Below, piece after piece: positions 1 through 9,148 of a stretch of 64,000 nucleotides of DNA. The DNA comes from Candidatus Nitrospira allomarina (GTDB lineage: Bacteria; Nitrospirota; Nitrospiria; Nitrospirales; UBA8639): assembly GCF_032050975.1 (NCBI RefSeq), contig NZ_CP116967.1, positions 1,671,001-1,735,000 of the forward strand, read 5' to 3'. Made by a program: the position numbers and the translations under genes. Within the stretch, counting starts at the first letter, position 1. Every line of letters begins with the position of its first letter. Below the pieces are notes generated by a model. The model had not been told where the DNA came from, made no database searches, and saw only the letters and a list, made by a program, of their open reading frames with translations.

Positions 1-922
1 ATGATCCTAGGGGGACGGGAAGAGGGGCTACCCGTTTAAAAGCCTCAACCAAGGTAGGGGTCCCCCGTAACTCCACATAGGCCGATGGAATGGATGTTTC
101 GCTGGCATTGGTCGTTTCAATTAAAAGGATGATGGCCTCTCCTCCCTCCAACACCAAATTCCGGTTGGCATCAATTAATTTGGTTCTAAATTGAACCGAT
201 GGGCTTGCAACGGGTGGGGCCGTGGGCGGTACACCTACAGCCGGACCTTGAAGAGCCGGCGCAGGGGAACCTGGTTGCGTGGAGATGGGTTGCTGACCGG
301 TATTGAGTTGGACCAATTGGGGGAGAACTCCTATCATCTGTTTAGCCAGAGTTTCAGCGGCGTCTTCTACTGTTCCGTCAATTTGACCGGTGTGGCAGGA
401 GACGGATTGGCTGGTGAGTTCAGGCACCCATAGCCTGACTTTCTGGTGGTAGTTCAGGGGGCTTTGAGCAAGAGAGGTGCCGTTCGCATCTTCATAGACG
501 GCGTGAAGTTTCAGATCTACAAAGACATCGTACCGATCTTCTTGTCCCGAACGGGTTACTGGATCGAATCCAAATTGCTGGAGACTCAGGACGATTCGAT
601 AGCCATCGGGAGAAACGCCTTGCGCCTCTCCGACGGGGGGTTCGGCTCTCACACCATTGAATCGGTTTTGGCCGACCTGGAGAAACGTTTTAGATATGAT
701 TTCGCCAACTGGAATAGTATAAGGCAACCCACACCCACCCACGGTCTGAGTGTAGGTGAGAAGATTGGGTGCAAAGGCGTAGGTGATCGTGACAGGAATT
801 CTTGGTTCGTGATTATCTTCGTGAGTCAGGCGGGGAATGGAGACTTTGTCGCAGGCGGAAAGGACGGACAGGACAACTACAAGTAAGACGTAATAGAAAA
901 TTCTTTTAAGCAGTGGGCACAC
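1..922 (-). CDS. Lipoprotein of unknown function, 3' end cut by the window edge
   Basis: The minus frame is open for 307 codons, from a GTG at 922 to the left edge. An in-frame TAG lies just upstream at 934-932, so GTG is the best start available, although no convincing Shine-Dalgarno precedes it. The protein begins with Lys-Arg, then a hydrophobic stretch ending in the lipobox LSAC (Cys24), so it is probably an envelope lipoprotein. Residues 25 to about 220 form a soluble domain with scattered Cys. A Pro/Ala-rich linker follows at about residues 225-255. The last visible part (RTKLIDANRNLVLEGGEA and on) looks like the start of a beta-rich Ig or CARDB-like domain. I do not recognise the family. 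The coding call rests on the long open frame plus the signal sequence. Plus-strand frames in this stretch are shadows. Confidence 0.7.
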   Translation of the reverse strand, partial: MCPLLKRIFYYVLLVVVLSVLSACDKVSIPRLTHEDNHEPRIPVTITYAFAPNLLTYTQTVGGCGLPYTIPVGEIISKTFLQVGQNRFNGVRAEPPVGEAQGVSPDGYRIVLSLQQFGFDPVTRSGQEDRYDVFVDLKLHAVYEDANGTSLAQSPLNYHQKVRLWVPELTSQSVSCHTGQIDGTVEDAAETLAKQMIGVLPQLVQLNTGQQPISTQPGSPAPALQGPAVGVPPTAPPVASPSVQFRTKLIDANRNLVLEGGEAIILLIETTNASETSIPSAYVELRGTPTLVEAFKRVAPLPVPLGS

Positions 923-1273
923 CGTCCTACACTACCCCAAGATCCTGAAAGATGGCAACTGGATCACGGGTTTTTCCAGAGTCTTCCCTTTTGCTTGGGC
1001 AGGTCCGATTCTTAGGCGGGCATCCGGTTGGCAGGATAAACCATCAATGGGCTTCGAGGGAAGGACAGTGAAAACTATGGAAGACAGAGAGGAAAATCTG
1101 GGAGCCGACAGTATGGATAATCCAGAGTGGACTATGGATCCCGGTCTTCAGCTTGGCACCACTTGACAGATATCACCTTTACGGTTTCTCCCTTTCTTGA
1201 CGATCCTTGATGAAAGGGGAGAGAATTTGACATTCAGACGGCCATTTTTTTCTTAACCAATGGAGGCTTCATC
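923..1273. other. Intergenic region between divergent lipoprotein genes
   Basis: No gene is seen in these 351 bases. The region should hold the promoters for the minus-strand lipoprotein at 922 and the plus-strand pair starting at 1274. A Shine-Dalgarno GGAGG lies just before the ATG at 1274. I did not find a convincing -35/-10 pair. Confidence 0.5.
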
Positions 1274-2044
1274 ATGTGGCGTCACATCTGGTTGATTGTC
1301 GGGATCCTCTCTGCTTTTTCCTTCCTTGGCTGTTCGTTGGATAACACTCCCAAACGGTTGCCGGCTTACCTGCCCCAACCCTCCAATTTGTCTGTCGGTG
1401 ACGGTGCAACAATGGCGCTTCCGGCCGAAGGAGTGACCGCGGTTTTGGTTGTGCTGAACGATTCGGGATTTGAAAAATCAGCTCCTGAACTTCGCCGAGG
1501 GACGTTGGAAAATCTCGGAGAACATCTGAAGGCGGAACTGCAGAAACAATTACCGATTCAAATACATTCCGTCGTGTATCCGGATGATGTGAAACCGAAG
1601 GGCTCCGTGGACCCATTCATCCAATTGGGAAAGGAGCAGAACGTGCCCTATCTGGTGTTGGCGGTATTATCCAGTACCGAGTATGAGGTCTTTGATCGTT
1701 TTCCAATGGGCGGGTTGCAGCAGCCGACAGGTATGCGGGGTGGGGGAATGCCAGGGTACCGTGCGGAAAATTATGCGCGCCTGGAACTCGCCTTGCTGGA
1801 TGCCCGGACAGGGCAACCGGTAGCCTCCACGGATGGTCAAGCCTGGGCGACCCTTGAACGGCTGGTTGTCCCGCTTGAATCGAATGTCTATCCGGTCGTC
1901 CGGCGGGCTCAGACCCAACCTCCCATTTATCCCAATTCAGAGGGTGAGGAGTATGAGACGCTTCGATGGGTTTCCGGGAAGGATGCCATTGCCCAGGCGG
2001 TGATGCATTTTGAAATATTATGGAGAAAGAATCAGGCAGCCTAA
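1274..2044 (+). CDS. Lipoprotein, first of two adjacent paralogues
   Basis: This 256-residue protein starts with a short lipoprotein signal peptide ending FLGC (Cys20), so it is probably anchored in the envelope. The mature part has a beta-strand-like segment (VTAVLVVLNDSG), a helical segment (residues about 70-95), and a later part containing YARLELALLDARTGQ and ATLERLVVP. The next gene, four bases downstream, has the same signature order (a hydrophobic strand, then A-x-x-TLE-x-L-x-VP), so the two are probably an old tandem duplication. GGAGG seven bases before the ATG supports the start. I do not recognise a named family; the fold may resemble small lipoproteins that assemble on the outer membrane, but that is a guess. 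Confidence 0.75.
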   Translation: MWRHIWLIVGILSAFSFLGCSLDNTPKRLPAYLPQPSNLSVGDGATMALPAEGVTAVLVVLNDSGFEKSAPELRRGTLENLGEHLKAELQKQLPIQIHSVVYPDDVKPKGSVDPFIQLGKEQNVPYLVLAVLSSTEYEVFDRFPMGGLQQPTGMRGGGMPGYRAENYARLELALLDARTGQPVASTDGQAWATLERLVVPLESNVYPVVRRAQTQPPIYPNSEGEEYETLRWVSGKDAIAQAVMHFEILWRKNQAA

Positions 2045-2048
2045 TCCG

Positions 2049-2738
2049 ATGACCCTTTCAACAATATTGTTTACGTGGGTGTTGGTTTCTATGCTGGCGG
2101 GGTGTGGGGCAGGTCCCACCCCCCGTCTGATTGATCTTGTCGGAAAGGACGCCTTTGCATCACAGGAATTATCTCACAAGAAGGGCGAGTGGCCCCGGGT
2201 GCCTACCATTGGTCTGGTCGTGCATGCAGATGCCACGGCCCGGAATGCCGCTCCGGTGATCATTGCCGAGTATCTCGAGACTCTTACTCGACGCACCGAA
2301 GATTTTCTCAGACAGCGTTGTTCCTTTCAGAACATTTTGACTGTTCCACGTTTGTCGCAGCCTCTAAACTTTTCCCAGGAATTGAAAGTCCACGGCCAAC
2401 ACCTACACGTCCCTTATGAAATTGTCGTGGTGTTCTCAAGTCGTGAGAAGACCAGTCCCGTAAAAATTGGAGAAGCGACGATGATGAATCAAATGGGCGG
2501 GATGGTCATTGAAAATTCAGCAATAGCCGAGGTGGGTGTTCTTCGCCTATCGGATTTGCAAATGGTCTATTGGACTCAGGGGTGGGCATTTGAAACTTTA
2601 GAACAACTGGATGTTCCAATTGGGAAAAATCGTCCTTCCGCGATGGAGGCTCGGGACATATTAAGAGCCCGAGCCGGGCAACAGGCTCTCGACCGGGCAC
2701 TGCACCACGTAGGGGCCGAATGTGAGCCTGCGGTGTGA
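2049..2738 (+). CDS. Lipoprotein, second of two adjacent paralogues
   Basis: This 229-residue product starts at the ATG at 2049, four bases after the stop of the previous gene. An earlier in-frame start at 2010 would put 13 polar residues ahead of the signal peptide and is less likely. The signal peptide ends in the lipobox LAGC (Cys19). The body contains FETLEQLDVP, which aligns with TLERLVVP in the upstream gene, and a matching helix-strand order. The two genes therefore look like diverged paralogues acting together in the envelope. The function is unknown. The gene converges on yajQ with only 13 bases between the two stop codons. Confidence 0.75.
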   Translation: MTLSTILFTWVLVSMLAGCGAGPTPRLIDLVGKDAFASQELSHKKGEWPRVPTIGLVVHADATARNAAPVIIAEYLETLTRRTEDFLRQRCSFQNILTVPRLSQPLNFSQELKVHGQHLHVPYEIVVVFSSREKTSPVKIGEATMMNQMGGMVIENSAIAEVGVLRLSDLQMVYWTQGWAFETLEQLDVPIGKNRPSAMEARDILRARAGQQALDRALHHVGAECEPAV

Positions 2739-2751
2739 CCACGATTGTCTA

Positions 2752-3249
2752 TTACCGATAGTTTTCAAATTGCAGATCGAGTCCGAAGTCCTGTTCTTTG
2801 AGATGTTTCATGACGGCTTGCAGTTCGTCTTTGCTTTTGCTCTGCACCCTGACTTGTTCCCCTTGAATTTGACCCTGGGCCTTAAATTTGGCCTCTTTAA
2901 TCGATTTCGTAATGGCTTTAGCCTTGTCTTCGGGAAGCCCGCTCTGAATGGTAATGGTTTGGCGTACGGTTCCGCCTAAGGCTTCTTCCACTTTCCCATA
3001 CGTCAGGCCTTTCAACGACACATTGCGTTTGACGCATTTGGACTTGAGGATATCCAGGACCGCGTTGAGTTTGTAGTCATCATCCGAAATCACCACTAAT
3101 TGTTTGTCCTTTTCTTTTAACGTCAATTCGGTTTTGGATCCTTTGAAATCAAAACGTTGTCCGACTTCTTTTTCTGTTTGATCCACCACATTTTTCATTT
3201 CCTGCATGTCGATGCGAGAAATGACGTCGAAGGAATAATTGTCCGCCAT
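2752..3249 (-). CDS. yajQ: YajQ-family nucleotide-binding protein
   Basis: At 165 residues this matches the usual YajQ/UPF0234 length. It opens with MADNYSFDVISRID, the characteristic YajQ start, and contains the family stretches FDFKGSKTELTL and VKRNVSLKGL. YajQ proteins have two ferredoxin-like domains and bind nucleotides. In Xanthomonas a homologue is a cyclic-di-GMP effector and in E. coli it binds RNA and nucleotides, so the exact role here is open. An AAGGAGG sits six bases before the ATG. The gene lies 36 bases after the stop of cstA on the same strand and may be cotranscribed with it. Two STAS genes and a PilZ gene elsewhere in the window are other possible signalling components. Confidence 0.93.
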   Translation of the reverse strand: MADNYSFDVISRIDMQEMKNVVDQTEKEVGQRFDFKGSKTELTLKEKDKQLVVISDDDYKLNAVLDILKSKCVKRNVSLKGLTYGKVEEALGGTVRQTITIQSGLPEDKAKAITKSIKEAKFKAQGQIQGEQVRVQSKSKDELQAVMKHLKEQDFGLDLQFENYR

Positions 3250-3285
3250 AAGCCTCCTTTCAAGTTGTTGTGACTGGCCCCCTGG

Positions 3286-5235
3286 TTAGCAGCACCGTCC
3301 TGCGGGAAGTTGAATGCCTTCGCCTTCGATCACTTCGGTGCTGTTCAGTGGGTGTTTGTGTATAAGATACCCGTACCATTTTCTGGCGCTGTCTGTGAGG
3401 ACAATGAGTGCGAGTATGGCCACCAGGCCCACGAGGGAGGCATTGATGGCCATGGTCAGGCTTTGCGATCCGTCTGTTGAGAGCGCCCGATTGATAAAGA
3501 TCACCAGGAGTTCATAGCATCCGGCCAGCGTGATCACGCCAACAAACACCATCGGGATCACCGTCACCCACAGATAAGAGGTTTTGTTCATCTTAATGAG
3601 CACGGTCGTGGCAATACAGAGCGCGAGCATGCCGAGTAATTGATTGGCTGCCCCAAACATGGGCCAGATGGTCGCAATAGATCCGGTGCCAATGAGATAT
3701 CCCCACGCTCCAACGACGAACAGACTGGCGCCCAATACCCCGGGCCACCAATTGATCTGTTTGAGCGGGGTGTAGAATCGCCCCCCTAATTCCTGAACCA
3801 GATACCGGGCGACCCGTGTCCCGGCATCAATGGTGGTCAAAATGAACAGGGCTTCGAACAAGAGCGCGAATTGATACCAGTAGGCCATGAGCCCGGACAT
3901 CCCCGGCAAGCTTGAAAAAATCGAGGCCATGCCAACGGCCAGGGATACCGCACCTCCCGGACGGCCCGATACATCGACCTCAACAAGCGTGGAGAGTTCC
4001 GTAATGTGAGCGGTTGGAAATCCCATAGTTTGCAGGGTGTCTGCGGACAGGCTGGTGTTGATGGCAAAATAATCGCCGGGAACGAGAAGGCAGGCGGCGA
4101 TGAGCGCTACGACTCCCACGAAGCTTTCCAAAAGCATGGCACCGTAGCCGACGATGGCCTGAGATTCCCGACTAATCAGCTTGGGCGTCGTTCCTGATGA
4201 GACCAGGGAATGAAAGCCGGAAATAGCCCCACAGGCAATAGTGATAAAGAGAAACGGAAACAATGTTCCTGGGATGATCGGTCCATTGCCCGCTGTAAAT
4301 ATGGTGGTGCGAGGCATTTCAATGGTGGGCGCGAGCACTATGACCCCGACGGCCAGAAGAGCGATTACACCCAATTTCATAAATGTTGAGAGATAATCCC
4401 GTGGCACTAATAACATCCAGACGGGGAGAACTGAGGCAAGAAATCCATATGCCGCAAGGCTCCATGTGAGCGTGGTGCGGTCCCATAAGAACCATTCAGC
4501 CCATTCTGATTGTGCCACGGTTCGGCCGACGAGAATGGCCACTATCAAGAGTCCTAACCCGATCAGCGTCATTTCCCCGACTTGTCCCTGACGAAATTTT
4601 TGAAGGTAGAGTCCCATGAGCAGGGCGATGGGAATGGTCATGACGATGGTAAAAGTGCCCCAGGCATTGTGATAAAGCGCATTGACAACCGCCAAGCCTA
4701 ATCCGGCTAGCGCGACGACCACGATAAAGAGCACGGCAATCGCCGTGGCCATCCCGGTGATGGGACCTAATTCAGCATGGGCGATCTCCGGAAGCGAACG
4801 GCCATTTCGCCTCATGGAGGCCACAAGGATAATAAAATCCTGCACGGCACCCGCCAGAACCGCGCCGATGACAATCCATAAAAACCCAGGGAGGAAACCA
4901 AATTGTGCCGCCAAGACGGGACCGAGTAATGGGCCCGCCCCGGCGATAGCCGCAAAATGATGGCCGAAGAGAATGTATTTGTTGGCGGGATAGAAATTGG
5001 TGCCGTCCTCCAGCCGGTGGGCGGGAGTGCGACGTCGATCGTCAAGGTTCATGACTCGCTGTGCCAAAAATCGGCCATAGAACCGGTAGGCCAACACGTA
5101 GAAGCAGGAGGCGGCGACCACGAGCCAGAGTCCGTTCACTTTTTCATGAGGATTGACTAGGCCTACGACATGGCCGAAGGCCACGGCACAGAGTCCGGCG
5201 AGTCCCAGCCATCCGATCTTGTTCCATACAGACAT
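3286..5235 (-). CDS. cstA: Carbon starvation protein CstA (pyruvate/peptide transporter family)
   Basis: CstA is a polytopic inner-membrane protein. E. coli homologues are linked to peptide and pyruvate uptake under carbon limitation. The protein is about 649 residues, a little shorter than E. coli CstA (about 700). Conserved stretches include the N-terminal KYILFGHHFAAIAGAGPLLG segment and GSIATIWPMFGAANQLLG near the C-terminus. More than a dozen hydrophobic segments are visible. The start at 5235 is preferred over an ATG nine bases upstream because AGGA is correctly spaced before it. The C-terminus ends with an unusual GRCC. A carbon-starvation transporter would fit slow-growing or mixotrophic life, but the substrate cannot be told from sequence. 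Confidence 0.93.
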   Translation of the reverse strand: MSVWNKIGWLGLAGLCAVAFGHVVGLVNPHEKVNGLWLVVAASCFYVLAYRFYGRFLAQRVMNLDDRRRTPAHRLEDGTNFYPANKYILFGHHFAAIAGAGPLLGPVLAAQFGFLPGFLWIVIGAVLAGAVQDFIILVASMRRNGRSLPEIAHAELGPITGMATAIAVLFIVVVALAGLGLAVVNALYHNAWGTFTIVMTIPIALLMGLYLQKFRQGQVGEMTLIGLGLLIVAILVGRTVAQSEWAEWFLWDRTTLTWSLAAYGFLASVLPVWMLLVPRDYLSTFMKLGVIALLAVGVIVLAPTIEMPRTTIFTAGNGPIIPGTLFPFLFITIACGAISGFHSLVSSGTTPKLISRESQAIVGYGAMLLESFVGVVALIAACLLVPGDYFAINTSLSADTLQTMGFPTAHITELSTLVEVDVSGRPGGAVSLAVGMASIFSSLPGMSGLMAYWYQFALLFEALFILTTIDAGTRVARYLVQELGGRFYTPLKQINWWPGVLGASLFVVGAWGYLIGTGSIATIWPMFGAANQLLGMLALCIATTVLIKMNKTSYLWVTVIPMVFVGVITLAGCYELLVIFINRALSTDGSQSLTMAINASLVGLVAILALIVLTDSARKWYGYLIHKHPLNSTEVIEGEGIQLPAGRCC

Positions 5236-5308
5236 GCGGGCCATCCTATCAATGGGAGAAAAGGGTGTAAACGGGTGTTGACTGGGGGAGGTTCAGGTCG
5301 ACGTGTGG

Positions 5309-5749
5309 TTAGGTCGGGGAGTTTTCATGAAACACAAACGGCAGTTTTCCTGCTTTTTCTCGCATGGCGTTGATGGCGTTAAGAATCTGGGGTTGCCGAA
5401 TGAGTTTTTGTTCGACACGGTGTTTTCCCGGAAAATCCAGAAACAAGATACCCAGAACCATTGTGAGGATACCTTGTCCTGGTAAAACCAGCATGGCAAT
5501 TCCGGCTACCAGAAAAATGAGTCCCAGGCCGTTTTTTAACATCAACCCAATGGCGCGAATAATTGGATGATGATTGGCAAACCACTTGCGGTGGCCGTGA
5601 TTGTCGAAGTAATCAGGTGGCAGGCGAATTAACAGAGCAGGGATCGCAATAAGGGTTCCGACAAACGCAATCAGGGAAAGAGTGATCATGCCGACCCAGA
5701 TTTCCCTGGGGACCCAAGACTCGGCAAACTGAATCAATTGATCAATCAT
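5309..5749 (-). CDS. Small membrane protein, PGPGW-like
   Basis: This 146-residue protein has a hydrophobic N-terminal segment (about residues 15-42), a charged loop, a second pair of hydrophobic segments around AGIAMLVLPGQGILTMVLGI (about 80-105), and a basic C-terminal tail. The LPGQG turn between membrane segments resembles the PGPGW family of small transmembrane proteins, whose function is not known. The call rests on that motif and on topology. The gene stands upstream of cstA on the same strand, 74 bases away, and its own start (ATG at 5749) lacks a strong Shine-Dalgarno. Confidence 0.65.
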   Translation of the reverse strand: MIDQLIQFAESWVPREIWVGMITLSLIAFVGTLIAIPALLIRLPPDYFDNHGHRKWFANHHPIIRAIGLMLKNGLGLIFLVAGIAMLVLPGQGILTMVLGILFLDFPGKHRVEQKLIRQPQILNAINAMREKAGKLPFVFHENSPT

Positions 5750-5895
5750 GGTTGGTCATGATGCCTAAAAAAATTATTACACAATCACGCGATAGGTGCG
5801 TTGGGAAATGGTCCAATTGTACTCTGAAAAATATACACTTTATAATTGCTTAATGGTGTTTGTGTTTTTTATGCCAATAAATGATTGAGTGAGGC

Positions 5896-6390
5896 ATGAT
5901 GGTACAGTATTGGTTGTTCAAATCAGAGCCGACAACATTTTCCATTGATGATCTGGTTCACTCTCCCCGTAAGACCACATGTTGGGAAGGCGTACGTAAT
6001 TACCAGGCTAGGAATTTCCTAAAATCCATGAATGTTGGGGATTTAGGATTTTTTTACCATAGCAATACTGACCCTCCCGCTATAGTTGGAATCGTTAAAG
6101 TGGTTAAGGCCGCGTATCCCGACTCTTTTGCATTCGATTCAAGGAGCCGATATTTCGATCCGCGTAGTGCTCCGGATTCGCCCCGTTGGTTTCTGGTGGA
6201 TGTCCAGTTTGTCAAAAAGTTTCCTCAGGCCTTGCAACTGGAACAGTTGCGGGCCGTTAAGGGATTAGAAAAAATGGAACTGCTTCGTAAAGGTTCCAGG
6301 CTCTCGATTCAACCGGTGCGTCCGGATGAATGGCAACGGGTGTTGGATTGTGTTCAAAACAATAATAACCATTCGCCCACCCCAAAGTAG
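5896..6390 (+). CDS. EVE-domain protein (modified-base reader fold)
   Basis: This 164-residue protein is a single EVE domain. Diagnostic stretches are QYWLFKSEP at the N-terminus, WEGVRNYQARNFL (about residues 32-44) and GDLGFFYHSN (about 48-57), all typical of the EVE/PUA-like fold. EVE domains are thought to bind modified nucleotides in nucleic acid. Single-domain versions are widespread housekeeping proteins of uncertain role, while multi-domain ones occur in modification-dependent restriction. Nothing next to it suggests restriction, so a housekeeping role is more likely. GAGG precedes the double ATG at 5896. The gene converges with the YciI-like gene. Confidence 0.88.
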   Translation: MMVQYWLFKSEPTTFSIDDLVHSPRKTTCWEGVRNYQARNFLKSMNVGDLGFFYHSNTDPPAIVGIVKVVKAAYPDSFAFDSRSRYFDPRSAPDSPRWFLVDVQFVKKFPQALQLEQLRAVKGLEKMELLRKGSRLSIQPVRPDEWQRVLDCVQNNNNHSPTPK

Positions 6391-6443
6391 ACCACCAGGA
6401 TTGTCCCAAACGTTGGGTACATTCTTTTTCACTTTCTTGCTGG

Positions 6444-6731
6444 TTACAGTGAAAGATTCGCTTTGGGAAACACCTGTAAAAACGGGTGGATGGTGACTTC
6501 CTGAAAAACCCCATGAAGGGCATAGGGATCATTGTTGGCAAATGCTTGAACTTCTTCGAGTGATTCTGCTTCAACCACGATTAAGCTCCCAATTTTATCG
6601 GTCAGAGGCCCAGCCAAAATAACTTTGCCTTGTTGCGCCCACGCCTCAAGCCGTTTGAGGTGGGCTTCTCGATAGAGGGGGCGTTTTTGCGCGCCTTCAG
6701 GACCATCTTTGCCTAAAATTACGAACTTCAT
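6444..6731 (-). CDS. YciI-like protein
   Basis: This 95-residue protein is a complete YCII domain, a small alpha-beta fold related to dye-decolorising and muconolactone-isomerase-like barrels. The core YREAHLKRLEAWAQQGKVIL carries the conserved His, and LAGPLTD and the Asp of NNDPYALHGVF follow, as in the family. Most YciI proteins have no proven reaction. GAGGAGGAAG sits just before the ATG at 6731. The gene converges with the EVE gene, 53 bases apart. Confidence 0.88.
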   Translation of the reverse strand: MKFVILGKDGPEGAQKRPLYREAHLKRLEAWAQQGKVILAGPLTDKIGSLIVVEAESLEEVQAFANNDPYALHGVFQEVTIHPFLQVFPKANLSL

Positions 6732-6894
6732 TCTTCCTCCTCGTTCCTTTTTCGAAGTCGCATCAATGGTCTTTCTTCGACAACGGGCATGGCTTCTCCA
6801 TCATATCAGAAGGCAGTCGTATGGACATGTCGCGTCGGAAGCTCAGGTCGTCCGGAGAGTGTGATTGAAACGAATAGGCGAATGTGCGGCAGGT

Positions 6895-7311
6895 CTAGGG
6901 ATTCGGGTCTTCTAAAGGTTGTCTGTTCGCATACCCGCTGTCAATATCGTGCCACCAGCGAACCTGTTTTTCTCCGGATTTCCAACATAAAAATACCAGG
7001 CGGTCATCAAGCAAAAAGGGGAAATCACATAATCCAATTTCGACATCTTTGATCACCACCCCGAGTTCCTGAATGGCATGCAGGCTGCCATTGATGTCTT
7101 GTAACCCTTTGATATATTGGACGCCCATGACCGTTCCTCCTCCAGAGGATGCCTGGGCGCTGGCTTTTTTGACTTCTTCCCTCGTGTCCATAAGTATTTG
7201 GCGTCCTGCCTTAATATTGTCCCAAAATTGTTCCAGCTCGGGAATTAATCCGTTGGCTTCGGAGAGGGTGAAAATCCGTTCACTGGAAAAGGGAAAACCT
7301 GAATCAGACAT
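6895..7311 (-). CDS. DUF2203 family protein
   Basis: The 138-residue product matches DUF2203. It has a helical N-terminal half beginning ERIFTLSEANGLIPEL, then the conserved pattern of a Gly-rich element followed by GLCDFPF, LVFLCWKSGE and WWHDIDSGYANR. These proteins are cytoplasmic, widespread in Nitrospirota, Firmicutes and Actinobacteria, and without known function. I place the start at the ATG at 7311, where the family usually begins; an earlier TTG in frame at 7341 is less likely. The gene reads away from rho across a 510-base gap. Confidence 0.85.
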   Translation of the reverse strand: MSDSGFPFSSERIFTLSEANGLIPELEQFWDNIKAGRQILMDTREEVKKASAQASSGGGTVMGVQYIKGLQDINGSLHAIQELGVVIKDVEIGLCDFPFLLDDRLVFLCWKSGEKQVRWWHDIDSGYANRQPLEDPNP

Positions 7312-7821
7312 GGGAGAGGACCCTTCCTTGTTGACTTTCAATTACCATTATGATGGTTTAACATAATAAGATTCAGGGTGCCAACCATAGGAGAGTAGGC
7401 TAACTTTTCTGATGATGGGTTTGGGGGAAAATTACAGTTTCGTGTCGCAACTTCCGAAGGGAGCCTATTGACAAGTTGTTCAATAGTGAGATAAATAATT
7501 ACTTAAGACCTGCCCATTTGATAGCAAAATCCATTTCCGCCAATTAACTTCTCGGACTTCACGTATTATTTCAAATCGTAGATAGGACAACACGGTGGTT
7601 TTGACAAGTGTGGTTCTTCAGTTTCTCTAAACATTCTTCCTAAAACACACAATACCGGTCTAAATCTTTTAACTTTTATTAAAGTCTGGTGCGGTTCCCT
7701 TTTCGGGGATCGCCAAAATTCGTAGCGCATAACCCAGATGAAAATGTTCGTATCCTTTCCACCCCTCGTAACAGGCTAAGCCCACGAGAAAACCCTTCCG
7801 GCCAATGAATGGAGTAACCTA
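7312..7821. other. Intergenic region and probable long rho leader
   Basis: No gene is seen. The best promoter for rho is a TTGACA at 7468 (see separate entry). A second TTGACA at 7611-7616 lacks a good -10. The untranslated leader of rho would be about 200-325 bases. Rho genes are often autoregulated by attenuation in a long leader, so this fits, but I see no clear terminator hairpin. Confidence 0.4.
7468..7497 (+). promoter_or_regulatory. Candidate sigma-70 promoter for rho
   Basis: TTGACA at 7468-7473 is followed after 17 or 18 bases by ATAAAT or TAAATA at 7491-7497. The -35 is a perfect consensus and the -10 a fair match. The predicted start near 7504 leaves a leader of about 315 bases before rho. 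Confidence 0.45.
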
Positions 7822-9072
7822 ATGTATCTTGCCGAATTGAAGCAAAAGTCCATTGGAGAATTAAATGAAATCGCGCGTGATCTCAAAATTGATGGCGCGC
7901 CAAATTTGCGAAAGCAAGAGCTGATTTTCTCTATTCTTCAAGGGCAGAGCGACAAGAACGGAGTCATTTTCGGAGAGGGGGTCCTGGAGACTCTATCAGA
8001 TGGATTTGGATTTCTCCGGGCCCCGGATTCCAACTACCTACCAGGACCCGATGATATTTATATTTCTCCGTCTCAAATTCGACGATTTAATTTGCGAACC
8101 GGTGATATTGTCTCAGGGCAGATTCGTCCACCGAAGGATGGAGAACGGTATTTCGCGCTCTTGAAAGTCGAAAAAATCAATTATGATGAACCTGAGGTGC
8201 AGCGGGATAAAATTTTGTTCGATAATCTCACTCCGCTGTATCCTGAAGAGCGGATCAACCTTGAATTTGATCCTGAAGAGTATTGCACCAGAGTGATGGA
8301 GCTCACGACGCCCATTGGCAAAGGGCAACGGGGATTGATCGTGGCGGCTCCCAGAACGGGAAAGACCATGCTCTTGCAGGCGGTGGCGCGGGCCATTATT
8401 GCGAATCATCCGGAAATTGTTTTGATTGTCCTTCTCATTGATGAACGACCAGAAGAAGTCACTGACTGGCAGCGACAGGTCAAAGCCGCCGAAGTGATTA
8501 GCTCCACGTTTGATGAGCCACCTCAGCGCCATGCCCAAGTGGCAGAGATTGTCATGGAAAAAGCCAAGCGGTTGGTCGAACATAAGCGGGATGTAGTGAT
8601 TTTGTTAGACAGTGTGACGCGATTGGCCCGTGCCTATAATACGATTTCCCCTCCCAGTGGGAAGGTGTTATCCGGAGGTTTGGATTCCAATGCCCTTCAA
8701 CGACCCAAGCGTTTTTTTGGTGCCGCCAGAAATATCGAATTTGGTGGAAGTTTGACGATTCTGGCCACAGCATTGGTTGATACCGGAAGTCGAATGGACG
8801 ATGTGATTTTTGAAGAGTTTAAGGGCACGGGTAATATGGAAGTGCACTTGGATCGTCGGTTAGCGGATAAGCGGCTTTTCCCGGCCATCGATATCAGTCA
8901 ATCCGGCACGAGGAAAGAAGAGTTGCTGGTTGATCGCGACCGTCTGAACAAAATGTGGATTCTCAGAAAGGTGTTAAGCCCTCTCGGGACCATGGAGGCG
9001 ATGGAATTTCTCATGGATAAAATCGGCGGAACCAAGAGTAATAATGAGTTCTTGCAATCTATGAATCGATAA
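7822..9072 (+). CDS. rho: Transcription termination factor Rho
   Basis: This 416-residue protein has the full Rho architecture. It has an N-terminal Rho-N helical domain (about residues 1-45), the cold-shock-like RNA-binding domain (DGFGFLRAP, about 60-115), and a RecA-type ATPase with Walker A (APRTGKT), the Walker B region ([16 protein letters not shown]) and the C-terminal [17 protein letters not shown]. Length and order match standard short Rho without the inserted domain seen in some Actinobacteria. Rho is the hexameric helicase that ends untranslated transcripts. It heads a long collinear block with translation, cell-wall, histidine and replication genes. Confidence 0.98.
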   Translation: MYLAELKQKSIGELNEIARDLKIDGAPNLRKQELIFSILQGQSDKNGVIFGEGVLETLSDGFGFLRAPDSNYLPGPDDIYISPSQIRRFNLRTGDIVSGQIRPPKDGERYFALLKVEKINYDEPEVQRDKILFDNLTPLYPEERINLEFDPEEYCTRVMELTTPIGKGQRGLIVAAPRTGKTMLLQAVARAIIANHPEIVLIVLLIDERPEEVTDWQRQVKAAEVISSTFDEPPQRHAQVAEIVMEKAKRLVEHKRDVVILLDSVTRLARAYNTISPPSGKVLSGGLDSNALQRPKRFFGAARNIEFGGSLTILATALVDTGSRMDDVIFEEFKGTGNMEVHLDRRLADKRLFPAIDISQSGTRKEELLVDRDRLNKMWILRKVLSPLGTMEAMEFLMDKIGGTKSNNEFLQSMNR

Positions 9073-9148
9073 TTCACAATAGAGGTTTGGCATTGAGGGC
9101 TTTTCATATTTAGATGTTGAATCGAGAGATGGCGTTGAAGGAGGTAGT

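Noticed and set aside
191-886. Two plus-strand frames of 80 and 146 codons
   Set aside because: They lie antisense to the open lipoprotein frame and have no Shine-Dalgarno or protein-like features.
5896-6390. EVE-domain gene as part of a restriction or defence system
   Set aside because: It is a single-domain protein with no nuclease or methylase nearby.
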